A DNA stretch of 64,000 bases from Pseudoduganella flava (GTDB lineage Bacteria; Pseudomonadota; Gammaproteobacteria; Burkholderiales; Burkholderiaceae_D), in assembly GCF_007830495.1 (NCBI RefSeq), contig NZ_VLKW01000008.1, forward strand, positions 279,787 through 343,786, written 5' to 3'. This document shows positions 8,119-16,787 of the stretch, in pieces (the first letter of the stretch is position 1; the number at the start of each line of letters is the position of its first letter). The position numbers and the translations under genes were made by a program. The notes below the pieces were generated by a model, which did not search any database, was not told the DNA's origin, and worked only from the letters and a program-made list of their open reading frames with translations.

Positions 8119-9321
8119 TTACACCGCATCATCCGGCATCTTCGCCAGCGCGCGCTCCAGTTCCGCCGCGGCGGACGGCAGGTCCACCGGCGCGCCCAGG
8201 TCGCGCATCGTCGAGCCGAAGGCGTGCAAGGTGCGGAACAGGTGGTGCGCGCGGCATTGCTCGCCCATCTGGCCGATGCGCACGATGTTGAGGCCGAACG
8301 AGCCGGAGATCTCGACGCGGTAGCGCGCCGAGATGTGCGCGCAGACGCGGGCCCGGTCGATCCCGTCCGGCACCTCGATGCCGATCACGGAATGCAGCCG
8401 CGCCGCCGGCTGGCCGTACAGCGACAGGCCAAGCGCCTCGATCGCGTGCTGCATCGCCGACGAGCAGCTGGCGTGGCGTGCGAAGCGCCGCTCCAGCGTC
8501 TCCTGGCACACCAGGTGCAGCGCCTCGTGCAGCGCCAGGATGCCGGACACGGGCGCCGTGTAGTGATACGAATCGTGGTGCCAGAACTGCGCGGCCAGTC
8601 GGGCGTCCAGGCACCATTGCGGCGGCGCGGCCGGGCGCGACTCGATGCGCTCCCACGCGCGCTGCGACAGCGCGATCAGCGACACGCCGGGAATCGACGA
8701 CAGGCCTTTCTGGCCGCCCGTCACCACGGCATCGATGCCCCAATCGTCCATCGGCAGCGGCGTCGTCGACAGCGTGCACACGGCATCGACAACGATCAGG
8801 CATCCCGCCTGGCGCGCCAGCTGGGCAATCTCGGGGAGGCGGTGGTTGAACGTTGTCGACGACGTTTCGCCCTGGACGATCGTCAGGACGGCCGGGCGCA
8901 CGCGCTCCAGCACTTCGGCGACGGCCTGCGGATCGGCGGCTTCGCCGAGGGGCACGTCGAGCGTCGTCACGTCGCCGCCGACGCGCCGCGCCATCTCGGC
9001 GAAGCGGCCGCTGAAGTAGCCGTTGACGATCGACAGTACCTTCGTCCCCGGCCACACCAGGTTGGCGATGCTCATCTCCATCGCGGCGGAGCCGGGGCCC
9101 GCCACGCCGAGGATCCACGGCGATTCGGTCTGGAACACGTAGCGCGCCATCGACTGCACCTGGCCGATCACGCGGGCCATCGTGTCGCCCAGGTGGTTGA
9201 TCACGATCGAGTTCGCATGCGCGACGCGGGCGGGAATCGGCACGGGGCCGGCACCCATCATGAGCAGCGGTTCGGCGGGCAGCAGGGAGTCCAGCGGTTG
9301 GACGTCGGGTTGGGCAATCAT
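8119..9321 (-). CDS. Class V aminotransferase (alanine-glyoxylate transaminase-like)
   Basis: A 400-residue PLP enzyme of fold type I. It opens with LLMMGAGPVPIPARV, as in alanine/serine-glyoxylate aminotransferases. IVVDAVCTLSTTPLPMDDW carries the PLP-ring aspartate, and GGQKGLSSIPG holds the Schiff-base lysine at about residue 205. GPGSAAMEM binds the cofactor phosphate. The likely reaction is transamination between a small amino acid and glyoxylate or pyruvate; exact substrates are not readable. It is transcribed alone, leftwards, with only a weak ribosome site. Confidence 0.87.
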   Translation of the reverse strand: MIAQPDVQPLDSLLPAEPLLMMGAGPVPIPARVAHANSIVINHLGDTMARVIGQVQSMARYVFQTESPWILGVAGPGSAAMEMSIANLVWPGTKVLSIVNGYFSGRFAEMARRVGGDVTTLDVPLGEAADPQAVAEVLERVRPAVLTIVQGETSSTTFNHRLPEIAQLARQAGCLIVVDAVCTLSTTPLPMDDWGIDAVVTGGQKGLSSIPGVSLIALSQRAWERIESRPAAPPQWCLDARLAAQFWHHDSYHYTAPVSGILALHEALHLVCQETLERRFARHASCSSAMQHAIEALGLSLYGQPAARLHSVIGIEVPDGIDRARVCAHISARYRVEISGSFGLNIVRIGQMGEQCRAHHLFRTLHAFGSTMRDLGAPVDLPSAAAELERALAKMPDDAV

Positions 9322-9346
9322 CTTTCAGGCTCTCTTCGGCTGGCGA

Positions 9347-9370
9347 TCAAGGGGACGGTCAAGGGGACGG
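9347..9370. repeat. Two tandem copies of a 12-bp unit
   Basis: TCAAGGGGACGG occurs twice head-to-tail just upstream of the aminotransferase start, followed by a partial third TCAAG. It may affect that gene's promoter. The two units are identical. Confidence 0.75.
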
Positions 9371-9526
9371 TCAAGTGGCGTCGCGGCAGGCCGCGCAGCC
9401 GGTCGCCGCACGAAGGGGCCGTTCGCGCCGCCTGGCCGGTCGCCCGGCGCGCGAAGGAGGGCGGCGCCAAGGTGGGGCGCCGCGGTTGACTTCAAGGTAA
9501 GTCTACCATGGGGCTTGCATGAGGGC

Positions 9527-9853
9527 TTACGTGGCCGTCCAGCGGCTGAACGGCTGCAGGTCCACGCCATGCGGCACATACCATTTCTTGCGGGCGGGGT
9601 CCCAGCGCGCGCCGAGCTGCTTGGCCTCGTCCTTCTCCGCATACGGCACGTTCAGGAAGGCTTGCGCCTTGCCGCCGGCGCTGCGCGGCGGGGCGGACGA
9701 TGTGGACGATGCGGATCCCGGCGGGGCGAGGGTGGTGGCCGGCGGCGTCGAGTCGACCTGGCTGCCGTCGGCCAGGACTTCAACCCAGCGGCGGCCTTCC
9801 GGCGTATCGATGGCGAGCTTGTAGGGCGGGGCGAAAGGCGGTTCGGTCGTCAT
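9527..9853 (-). CDS. DUF5710 domain protein
   Basis: 108 residues. The C-terminal half, AFLNVPYAEKDEAKQLGARW then DPARKKWYVP, is the DUF5710 module, a short domain often fused to toprim or mobile-element proteins and thought to bind nucleic acid. The N-terminal half (YKLAIDTPEGRRWVEVLADG) resembles a small beta-domain, joined by a Ser/Pro-rich linker. No function is established. A TATAAT -10 element lies 31 bases upstream of the start codon. Confidence 0.8.
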   Translation of the reverse strand: MTTEPPFAPPYKLAIDTPEGRRWVEVLADGSQVDSTPPATTLAPPGSASSTSSAPPRSAGGKAQAFLNVPYAEKDEAKQLGARWDPARKKWYVPHGVDLQPFSRWTAT

Positions 9854-9883
9854 GTCGTCAATGCGTGGAGAATCCGGGCGGGC

Positions 9884-9889
9884 ATTATA
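9884..9889 (-). promoter_or_regulatory. -10 element TATAAT inside a small palindrome
   Basis: Reading leftwards, a consensus TATAAT is flanked by CGGGC and GCCCG, upstream of the DUF5710 gene. No good -35 is seen at 17-bp spacing. Confidence 0.55.
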
Positions 9890-10047
9890 GCCCGCACCGG
9901 ACCGTCACCGTACCACTTCGCCGCGGCGAAAAATTGGTACTAGCGATTTAACACGGTGTCCCATTTTGAACATTCGTCGTTTTCCCTCTGGGCGACCGCT
10001 CGGTATGGTCCAGTGCAGGCGCTTTCGGCGCGCTTCCCCTGTTGCAA

Positions 10048-10110
10048 CTGGTATTGGATTGGTGGCATTAATTGAAACCACTTGACTACCACTTTGTGCG
10101 CGCACATGCT
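10048..10110 (+). promoter_or_regulatory. Candidate promoter and operator of the first chitinase
   Basis: TTGACT (10082-10087) and CATGCT (10105-10110) are 17 bp apart, a plausible sigma-70 promoter 51 bp before the start codon. Just upstream, CTGGTATTGGATTGGTGG (10048-10065) resembles half-sites of GntR-type amino-sugar regulators, and GTGG...CCAC forms a loose inverted repeat. The rest of the 308-bp region 9854-10161 shows no gene. The regulator is not in the window. Confidence 0.4.
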
Positions 10111-10161
10111 GGTTGAAGCAGGTGGGGGGACCACCAAGCGACCACTGAAACGGAGGAAACG

Positions 10162-11808
10162 ATGGAACGTGCAATCCCAGGAAGCACCCTAGTAGTCGGC
10201 CTGATCGGCGCGATGCTCGCCGCCTGCGGTGGCGGCGGCGGCGCCGGGGACTCGCCGCAGGCCACGCGCCTCTTGGCGATGTCGGCGGCGGCCGATTGCC
10301 CCGCATGGAGCTCGAGCGCGATCTACACGGTAGGCATGTGCGTGACGTATAACGGCGCAGTCTACCAGGCCAAGTGGTGGACCCAGGGGAACGTGCCCGG
10401 CACGGAGCAGTGGGGCCCGTGGGAGCTGCAGACAACCACGCCGACACCGACTCCAACGCCTACTCCAACGCCAACGCCTACTCCCACTCCGACGCCCACT
10501 CCGACGCCCACGCCGACTCCGACTCCGACCCCGACCCCGAACGGCCGCGAGATCGGCTCGTACTTCGCGCAGTGGGGCGTGTATGGCCGCGGCTACGAGG
10601 TGGCGGACATCCACACGACGAAGACGCCGGTGAACGGCGTGCAGACCAGCATCGCCGACCAGCTCACGTTCATCAACTACGCGTTCGGCAACGTCTACGC
10701 GAAGAACGGCGGCTACGAATGCGACATGGTCACGCGCGCCGAATCGGGCGACGGCACCGGCGGCGACGCGTATGCGGATTACCAGCGCAGTCCGGCGCGC
10801 ACCGTCAACGGCCAGGCGGTGCCGTGGGACGCTCCGTTGTCCGGCAACTTCCAGCAACTGAAGCTGTTGAAAGCGGCGCACCCGAACCTGAAGGTGTTCA
10901 TCTCGCTGGGCGGCTGGAGCTGGTCGAAATACTTCTCGGCGGCCGCGAAGACGGATGCGCTGCGCAAGCAGCTCGCGAAGTCGTGCGTGAAGATGTTCAT
11001 CGCCGGCGACCTGCCCGTGCAGGATGGCCGCGGTGGCGCGGGCGCGGCGAAGGGCGTGTTCGACGGCATCGACATCGACTGGGAATACCCGGGCGGCGGC
11101 GGCCAGCCGTACAACACGGTGGACGCGGCGGACAAGCAGAACTTCACCTTGCTGATGGCCGAGTTCCGCGCCCAGCTCGATGCGCAAGGAGCGGCCGACG
11201 GCAAGCGCTACGCACTGACGGCGGCGATCGGCGCGGGCGTCGACAAGATCGCCAACACGGAGCCGGCCAAGTACAGCCCGTACATGGACTGGGTCAACGT
11301 GATGACGTATGACTTCCACGGCGCCTGGGACCCGGGCACGAACTTCCATGCGGCGCTGTACCACGACCCCGCCGACCCGTCGACGGGCAATGTGGCGAAG
11401 TACAACGCCAACGACGCGATCACGGCACTTGTCGCCGCCGGTATGCCGAAGAACAAGATCCTGCTGGGCGTGCCGTTCTACGGACGCGGCTGGAAGAGCG
11501 TCGCGGCGGGCCCGAACGGCAACGGCCTGTACCAATCGGCCGGCGGCGCCGCCATGGGCAAGTACGAGCAGGGCATCGACGACTACAAGGAGCTGATCGC
11601 GAAGGCCGGCCAGCGCTGGTACCACCCGCAGACGAAGCAGCTGTACCTGTACACGACCACGGGCGAATGGTGGAGCTACGACGACCCGACCGTGATCGCG
11701 TCGAAGATGCAATACGTCCGCGATCAGGGCCTGCGCGGAGCGTTCTCGTGGGAGCTGGACGGCGATGCGAACGGGCAGCTGACCAGTGCCGTGTGGCAGG
11801 GACGGTGA
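10162..11808 (+). CDS. Lipoprotein GH18 chitinase with chitin-binding module
   Basis: A 548-residue secreted lipoprotein. A signal peptide ends in the lipobox LAAC (Cys22), followed by a glycine-rich tether. A CBM5/12-type chitin-binding module spans about residues 45-90 (AKWWTQ and WGPWEL). A Thr-Pro linker covers about 92-126, and the GH18 barrel runs to the end. The catalytic motif DGIDIDWE has D301, D304, D306 and E308, all present; SLGGWS (strand 3) and FSWELDGDANG (strand 8) fit the family. It hydrolyses chitin by substrate-assisted catalysis at the cell surface. GGAGGAAACG precedes the ATG. The first of two related chitinases in the locus. Confidence 0.95.
   Translation: MERAIPGSTLVVGLIGAMLAACGGGGGAGDSPQATRLLAMSAAADCPAWSSSAIYTVGMCVTYNGAVYQAKWWTQGNVPGTEQWGPWELQTTTPTPTPTPTPTPTPTPTPTPTPTPTPTPTPTPTPNGREIGSYFAQWGVYGRGYEVADIHTTKTPVNGVQTSIADQLTFINYAFGNVYAKNGGYECDMVTRAESGDGTGGDAYADYQRSPARTVNGQAVPWDAPLSGNFQQLKLLKAAHPNLKVFISLGGWSWSKYFSAAAKTDALRKQLAKSCVKMFIAGDLPVQDGRGGAGAAKGVFDGIDIDWEYPGGGGQPYNTVDAADKQNFTLLMAEFRAQLDAQGAADGKRYALTAAIGAGVDKIANTEPAKYSPYMDWVNVMTYDFHGAWDPGTNFHAALYHDPADPSTGNVAKYNANDAITALVAAGMPKNKILLGVPFYGRGWKSVAAGPNGNGLYQSAGGAAMGKYEQGIDDYKELIAKAGQRWYHPQTKQLYLYTTTGEWWSYDDPTVIASKMQYVRDQGLRGAFSWELDGDANGQLTSAVWQGR
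10438..10539. repeat. Short tandem repeat encoding the Thr-Pro linker
   Basis: About 17 six-base units of the form ACNCCN encode the linker of the first chitinase. Third positions vary, so the protein repeat is kept while the DNA is diversified. Length change by slippage is possible. Confidence 0.85.
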
Positions 11809-11809
11809 G

Positions 11810-12290
11810 TGGATGAGTTTGTGTCTCTTTAGTGCCTGGCACCAGGGACACGAACTGAACAGCAGCTGACGGATGAGCTTGTGTCACCGGTGCCTGGCAC
11901 CAGTGACACGGGCTGAACAGTAGCCAACGGCTGAGCTTGTGTCACCGGTGCCTGGCACCAGTGACACGGGCTGAACAATAGCCAACGGCTGAGCTTGTGT
12001 CACCGGTGCCAGGCACCAGTGACACGAACTGAACAGTAGCTGACGGCTGAGCTTGTGTCACCGGTGCCAGGTACCAGTGACACGAACTGAACAGCAGCTG
12101 ACGGATGAGCTTGTGTCACCGGTGCCTGGCAGCGATGCCACTGGCATCGCAGACACGGGCTGAACAGTAGCCAACGGCTGAGCTTGTGTCCCTTTAGTGC
12201 CTGGCACCAGGGGACACAGGCTGAACAGTGTAACCGGCTGAGCTCGTGTCTCTGGTGCCTGGCACCAAGGAGACACAAACTGAACAGTAC
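11810..12290. repeat. Array of eight palindromic repeat units
   Basis: Eight units, most spaced exactly 58 bp (landmark GAGCTT ends at 11880, 11938, 11996, 12054 and 12112), one 73 bp and the edge ones 60 bp. Each holds GTGTC, a palindromic core GGTGCCTGGCACC or a variant, and GACAC, then CTGAACAG and a variable tail. One unit (about 12113-12172) carries a different inserted hairpin. The array fills the 512-bp gap between the first chitinase and the cupin-like gene; no gene is seen in it. Related units occur at 39.6 and 50.6 kb. Confidence 0.92.
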
Positions 12291-12320
12291 CGGACGAACC
12301 GACCAACAAGGAGCCTCGCG

Positions 12321-13334
12321 ATGAAACGTCGTGCAACAGTCCACCCCATCGGCATCGGCGACGAGTGGCGGCGCTGGATTGCCGAGAACCTCGTGCTCGG
12401 CAGCCATCCCGATACGCTCGTCGCGATCCTCGGCCGTTCCGGCGTGCCGGCGCAGGTGGCGCGGGTCGAGATTGCGCAGGCGCTGGCGAGTCCCTATCTG
12501 CATGGGGCGCGGCGGTTGACCAATCGGCTCGCGAAGCGCGACTGGGTGCTCGGTATCCAGGCGCGGCTCGATCGGATCGTGCCGCCGCAGGTCGAGTGGC
12601 GCGCGCGGCTGTCCGGCGACGTGTTCCTGCGCGAGCATTACGTGACGAACCGTCCCGTCATCATCACGGGCATGCTGGACGACAGTCCGGCACGCGCCTG
12701 GACCCTCGACACCCTCGCCGAGCGTTTCGGCACGCGGCTCGTCGAAGTGCAGTGCGGCCGCGATGCGGATCCCGAGTACGAGATGAACAGCATCGCGCAC
12801 AAGCGCGTGATGCCGTTCGGCGAGTACGTCGCGCTGATCCGTGCCAGCGGGCCCACCAACGACTTCTACATGACGGCCAATAACGATGGCCGCAACCGCG
12901 CCGCGCTCGACGAGCTGTGGCAGGACATGCCCGCGCTGCCCGACTACCTGAACGGCGAGCGCAAGGGCTTCTTCTGGCTTGGCCCGGCCGGCACAGTGAC
13001 GCCGTTCCACCACGACCTCACCAACAACTTCATGATGCAGGTGATGGGCCGCAAGCGTGTGCGCCTGATCGCGCCCTGCGAGACGCCGAACCTGTACAAC
13101 CACCGCCACTGCTTCACGCCCGTGGACGGCCGCGCCATCGATACGCAGCGCTTCCCCGCGACGGCCGGCATGCCCATCGCCGACTGCGTGCTGGAGCCGG
13201 GCGACATCCTGTTCCTGCCGGTCGGCTGGTGGCACCACGTCGAGGCGCTGGACGTGTCGATCACGATCTCGGCCACCCACTTCCGCTGGGATAACGACTT
13301 CTACAGCAGCTACCCGTCGAACCACGATTTCTGA
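12321..13334 (+). CDS. JmjC/cupin-like domain protein
   Basis: 337 residues with a C-terminal double-stranded beta-helix of the JmjC/cupin_8 type. VTPFHHDLTNNFMMQVMGRK carries the HxD iron ligands and LFLPVGWWHHVEAL the distal histidine, so an Fe(II)/2-oxoglutarate oxygenase is likely. RPVIITGML is the typical lead-in, and the N-terminal 100 residues are helical. Targets are unknown. Similar proteins often lie in polysaccharide-utilisation loci, and this one sits between two chitinases, 13 bp before the second, hence probably co-transcribed with it. AAGGAG at 12308 supports the start. Confidence 0.85.
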   Translation: MKRRATVHPIGIGDEWRRWIAENLVLGSHPDTLVAILGRSGVPAQVARVEIAQALASPYLHGARRLTNRLAKRDWVLGIQARLDRIVPPQVEWRARLSGDVFLREHYVTNRPVIITGMLDDSPARAWTLDTLAERFGTRLVEVQCGRDADPEYEMNSIAHKRVMPFGEYVALIRASGPTNDFYMTANNDGRNRAALDELWQDMPALPDYLNGERKGFFWLGPAGTVTPFHHDLTNNFMMQVMGRKRVRLIAPCETPNLYNHRHCFTPVDGRAIDTQRFPATAGMPIADCVLEPGDILFLPVGWWHHVEALDVSITISATHFRWDNDFYSSYPSNHDF

Positions 13335-13347
13335 CATCGGAGACCCC

Positions 13348-15660
13348 ATGAACATCCGCAGCTTCCTGATGCTGGCGCTGGCCGGCAGCACCCTGGCCGC
13401 CTGTGGCGGCGGCGACGGCGGCGTCACCGCGCAGCCGCAGCGCCTCGCGGCCGCCCTCGTCGCATCGTCCTGCCCCGAATGGAGCGCCAGCGCCGTCTAC
13501 AACAACGGCGATTGCGTCACCTACCAGGGCAAGACGTACGTCGCCAAGTGGTGGACCCAGAACAACGTGCCGGGCGCCGAGCAGTGGGGCCCATGGTCCC
13601 TGCAGGACACCACGCCCACGCCGACCCCTACACCGACTCCCACGCCGACCCCGACGCCCACGCCGACACCCACGCCGACACCGACCCCGGTCGCCTGCCG
13701 CCCCGACGGCCTCGTCTCGCCCGTACCGAACGTGAACTACTGCGGCATGTACGACGCGAACGGCCGCGAGAAGCTGGCCAATGGGTTGAACCGCCGCATC
13801 GTCGGCTATTTCACCAGCTGGCGCACCGGCACGAACGGCCAGCCGGCCTACCTCATCAACAACATCCCGTGGGACCGCATCACGCACGTGAACTACGCGT
13901 TCGCCACCGTCGATGCGAGCGCGCGGGTGCAGATCGGCAGCGGCGCGAACAATCCGGATACCGGCATGACGTGGCCGAACGTGCCCGGCGCCGCCATGGA
14001 TGCGAGCCTGCCATACCAGGGCCACTTCAACCTGCTCGCCCAGTACAAGAAAAAATACCCGGGCGTGAAGGTGCTGCTGTCGGTCGGCGGCTGGGCCGGC
14101 AGCGGCGGCTTCTATACGGCCACGGTGAATGCAGACGGCACCGTCAACACGGCGGGCATCAACACGCTGGCCGATTCGTTCGTCGCGTTCCTGCGCAAGT
14201 ACCCGTTCTTCGACGGCATCGACGTCGACTACGAGCACCCCACCACCAACAATGAAGCCGGCAACCCGCTCGACTTCGGCGTCTCCAAGCCCCGGCTGGC
14301 AGGGCTGATGAAGGGCTATAACGAGCTGCTGAAGGTCGTGCGCCAGAAGCTGGACGCGGCCGCCGTCGCCGACAACCGCTACTACCTGCTGACGATCGCC
14401 GGCTCCGCCTCCGGCTGGATCCTGCGCGGCGAGGAGAACCTGTCAGCCTTGCGCTACCTCGACTACGCCAACCTGATGTCCTACGACCTGCACGGCGGCT
14501 GGAACCAGTACGTGGGCCCGAACGCGGCGCTGTTCGACGACGGCAACGACGCCGAGCTGAAGGCCGGTAACGCGTACCAGTTCGGCGGCATCGGCTACCT
14601 GAACGTCGACTGGGCCTACCGCTACTACCGGGGCGCGCTGCAGGCCGGCCGCATCAACATCGGCGTGCCGTACTACACGCGCGGCTGGAAGGACGTCACG
14701 GGCGGCAGCAACGGCCTGTGGGGCACCACGGCCATCGTCAGCAATACCGTCACGTGTGCCGGCGTGAAGACGTGCGGCACGGGGGCGACGGGCATCGACA
14801 ACGTGTGGCACGACCTCGATACGAACGGCCAGCCGATCCCCGGCGGGGGCAACCCGCTGTGGCACGCGCTGAACCTGCAGAACGGCATCGTGCCGGACTA
14901 CCTGGACGCCTACGGCATCACCGAGAAGACGATCACGGGCACGTACGCGGCGAACTACAGCGCGACGATGGCCGCACCATGGCTGTGGAACGCCACGCGC
15001 CGCGTGTTCATCTCGACGGAGACGGCGCAGTCGATCGCCGCGAAGACCCAGTACATCGTCGACAACGGCATCGGCGGCATCATGATCTGGGAGCTGGCCG
15101 GCGACTACGCGTGGGACGCAAGCAAGAACGGCGGCAAGGGCGAGTACTTCATGGGGCAGACGCTGACGACGAACATCGCCAACGCGTTCAAAACCGCGAG
15201 TCCCTATGGCGCGGTGCGCGCCGAATCGGCAATGCCGTCGACGAGCGCGAAGGTGTCGATCACGCTGGGCGGCTGGAAGCTGGGCGACAGCAATTACCCG
15301 ATCAACCCCGTGATGACGGTGACGAACAACACGTCCGCGACGATTCCCGGCGGCTCGGTCGTGGAGTTCGACTATCCCGTCTCCGCGCCGGCCAACATGA
15401 GCGACCAGTCGGGCTACGGGCTGACGGTGACGAAGGCCGGCTACACGGGCCCGAACAATATCGGCGGCTTCAAGGCCAACTTCAATCACGCGAAGTTCAC
15501 GATCCCCGCGTGGCAATCGCTGGCGCCCGGCGCGTCGGGGTCGCTGACGTTGAACTACCAGCTGCCGATCTCCGGGCCGTCCGCATACACGATCACCGTC
15601 AACGGCGTGAAGTACGCGCTGGCGGACGAATATCCCGACCTGCCGGTGGCATTGAAGTGA
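13348..15660 (+). CDS. Lipoprotein GH18 chitinase with chitin-binding module and C-terminal ChiC-type domain
   Basis: 770 residues. Signal peptide with lipobox LAAC (Cys19), then a CBM5/12-like module (AKWWTQNNVPGAEQWGPW) closely matching that of the first chitinase, a Thr-Pro linker, and a GH18 domain with DGIDVDYE (D289, D292, D294, E296). Insertions in the barrel (LMSYDLHGGWN, GVPYYTRGW) and IWELAGD near strand 8 fit a chitinase A-like subfamily different from its neighbour. The last 130 residues form a beta-rich domain resembling the ChiC C-terminal domain, probably substrate binding. The two enzymes may act on different chain ends; that is inference. Confidence 0.95.
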   Translation: MNIRSFLMLALAGSTLAACGGGDGGVTAQPQRLAAALVASSCPEWSASAVYNNGDCVTYQGKTYVAKWWTQNNVPGAEQWGPWSLQDTTPTPTPTPTPTPTPTPTPTPTPTPTPVACRPDGLVSPVPNVNYCGMYDANGREKLANGLNRRIVGYFTSWRTGTNGQPAYLINNIPWDRITHVNYAFATVDASARVQIGSGANNPDTGMTWPNVPGAAMDASLPYQGHFNLLAQYKKKYPGVKVLLSVGGWAGSGGFYTATVNADGTVNTAGINTLADSFVAFLRKYPFFDGIDVDYEHPTTNNEAGNPLDFGVSKPRLAGLMKGYNELLKVVRQKLDAAAVADNRYYLLTIAGSASGWILRGEENLSALRYLDYANLMSYDLHGGWNQYVGPNAALFDDGNDAELKAGNAYQFGGIGYLNVDWAYRYYRGALQAGRINIGVPYYTRGWKDVTGGSNGLWGTTAIVSNTVTCAGVKTCGTGATGIDNVWHDLDTNGQPIPGGGNPLWHALNLQNGIVPDYLDAYGITEKTITGTYAANYSATMAAPWLWNATRRVFISTETAQSIAAKTQYIVDNGIGGIMIWELAGDYAWDASKNGGKGEYFMGQTLTTNIANAFKTASPYGAVRAESAMPSTSAKVSITLGGWKLGDSNYPINPVMTVTNNTSATIPGGSVVEFDYPVSAPANMSDQSGYGLTVTKAGYTGPNNIGGFKANFNHAKFTIPAWQSLAPGASGSLTLNYQLPISGPSAYTITVNGVKYALADEYPDLPVALK
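13609..13689. repeat. Short tandem repeat encoding the second Thr-Pro linker
   Basis: About 13 ACNCCN units, shorter than the linker of the first chitinase. The surrounding CBM and linker are clearly paralogous between the two genes. Confidence 0.85.
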
Positions 15661-15669
15661 CGATGCGCA

Positions 15670-15707
15670 GCGGATTGTAAAAAATGCATTTTCTTTTTAC
15701 AATCCGC
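15670..15707. terminator. Perfect inverted repeat after the second chitinase
   Basis: Fourteen-base perfect arms (GCGGATTGTAAAAA, 15670-15683, and its complement 15694-15707) around a 10-base loop, starting 10 bases after the chitinase stop. The T-run lies inside the right arm rather than after it, so it is not a textbook terminator. It ends 27 bp before the OmpA-like start and could instead be an operator or 5'UTR hairpin. Confidence 0.55.
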
Positions 15708-15734
15708 CGTGTTCATCACTTCAACGGGAAATCC

Positions 15735-16733
15735 ATGTACGCCAACTCGATCCGCTTCCTGGCGCTGTGCGCCATCCTGCCCAGCGCCTTTGCCGGCGTG
15801 CCCGCCAACGACACGGTGAAGGGGGCCAAGGATCATCCGATGCTGTCGCGCTTCGAAGGCTCGAAGATGGTGGCCTACGAAGTCAAGCAGTTCGACGAGG
15901 CGGCACTCCCGACCAGCAAGCCGTATTACAAGAACAACCAGCTGATGTTCGACAGCGTGCTGAAGCCGGAAGGCAAGTACACCCGCATCGTCTATGTCTA
16001 CCCGGTGGACCGCTCGTCGCTGGAAGTGTTCCGCAACTACCAGGCGGCGCTCGACAAGGCGGGGCTGAAGACGGTGTTCACCTGCGCCAAGGAGAGCTGC
16101 GGCGAGAACCTGGGCAACCATATGCTGCGCCAGGTCGAGGTGGACGGCTTCATCAAGGGCGGCAGCGACTACCGCAACACGTTCAACTCCGGCGCGCACG
16201 AGCCGCGCTACCTGGTGGCGAAGGGCACGCAGCCTGACGGAGGCACGGTGCATGTGGCCGTGTACGTCGTGCCGCCGGCGCGGGGCGACCTGGGCGGGGT
16301 GTATCTGCAGATCGTCGAGGGCAAGCCGATGGAGACGGGCAAGGTGTCCGCCACTTTGAACGCAGGCGAGATGGCCAAGTCGATCGCCAGCGAAGGCAAG
16401 GTGGCCGTGTACGGCGTCTACTTCGATACGGACAAGGCGGACGTGAAGCCCGATTCGAAGGCGGCTCTGGGCGAGATGGCCAAGCTGCTGCAGCAGGATC
16501 CGAAGCTGAAGGTGCACATCGTCGGCCACACGGACAACCAGGGTAGCGTCGCGCACAACATCGAGCTGTCGCAAAAGCGTGCCGAGTCGGTCGTGAAGCA
16601 GCTCACCACCGAGTACAAGATCGACGGCAAGCGGCTGTCCGCGAAGGGCGTCGGCGCGTATGCACCGGTGGCGTCGAACGATGCCGAGGCGGGCCGCGAG
16701 AAGAACCGCCGCGTCGAGCTGGTGAAGCAATAG
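15735..16733 (+). CDS. OmpA-family protein with DUF4892-like N-terminus
   Basis: 332 residues. A signal peptide ends near PSAFA. The N-terminal two thirds (DHPMLSRFEGSKMVAYEVKQ, then VYVYPVDRSSLEVFRNYQ) resembles DUF4892, and the C-terminal third is an OmpA_C peptidoglycan-binding domain: YFDTDKADVKPDSKAALGEM, VHIVGHTDNQG, and LSQKRAESV with final NRRVELVKQ. It probably anchors the outer membrane to the cell wall in the periplasm. CGGGAAATCC precedes ATG at 15735. The inverted repeat at 15670-15707 lies in its leader. Confidence 0.88.
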   Translation: MYANSIRFLALCAILPSAFAGVPANDTVKGAKDHPMLSRFEGSKMVAYEVKQFDEAALPTSKPYYKNNQLMFDSVLKPEGKYTRIVYVYPVDRSSLEVFRNYQAALDKAGLKTVFTCAKESCGENLGNHMLRQVEVDGFIKGGSDYRNTFNSGAHEPRYLVAKGTQPDGGTVHVAVYVVPPARGDLGGVYLQIVEGKPMETGKVSATLNAGEMAKSIASEGKVAVYGVYFDTDKADVKPDSKAALGEMAKLLQQDPKLKVHIVGHTDNQGSVAHNIELSQKRAESVVKQLTTEYKIDGKRLSAKGVGAYAPVASNDAEAGREKNRRVELVKQ

Positions 16734-16775
16734 GCCGATCGGACGGCGTTCGCGCCACGCCGCCGCAAGATGCCC

Positions 16776-16781
16776 GATAAT
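16776..16781 (+). promoter_or_regulatory. -10 element GATAAT six bases before the rnz start
   Basis: GATAAT ends six bases before ATG at 16788, within a TGCCCG...CGGGCA inverted repeat. The expected start of transcription would fall on or next to the ATG, predicting a leaderless message. Confidence 0.5.
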
Positions 16782-16787
16782 CCGGGC

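Noticed and set aside
9347..9370. Transposon end or attachment site
   Set aside because: Only a two-unit tandem duplication without inverted partner or integrase nearby.
10438..10539. Minisatellite or CRISPR-like repeat
   Set aside because: It is in frame inside the chitinase and encodes the Thr-Pro linker.
11810..12290. CRISPR array
   Set aside because: Units are near-identical throughout, including the 'spacer' part, and are internally palindromic over most of their length; no cas genes are present.
12000..13427. Long leftward reading frame across the repeat array and cupin-like gene
   Set aside because: It reads through palindromic repeats and antisense to a well-supported gene; the apparent protein repeats are translated DNA repeats.
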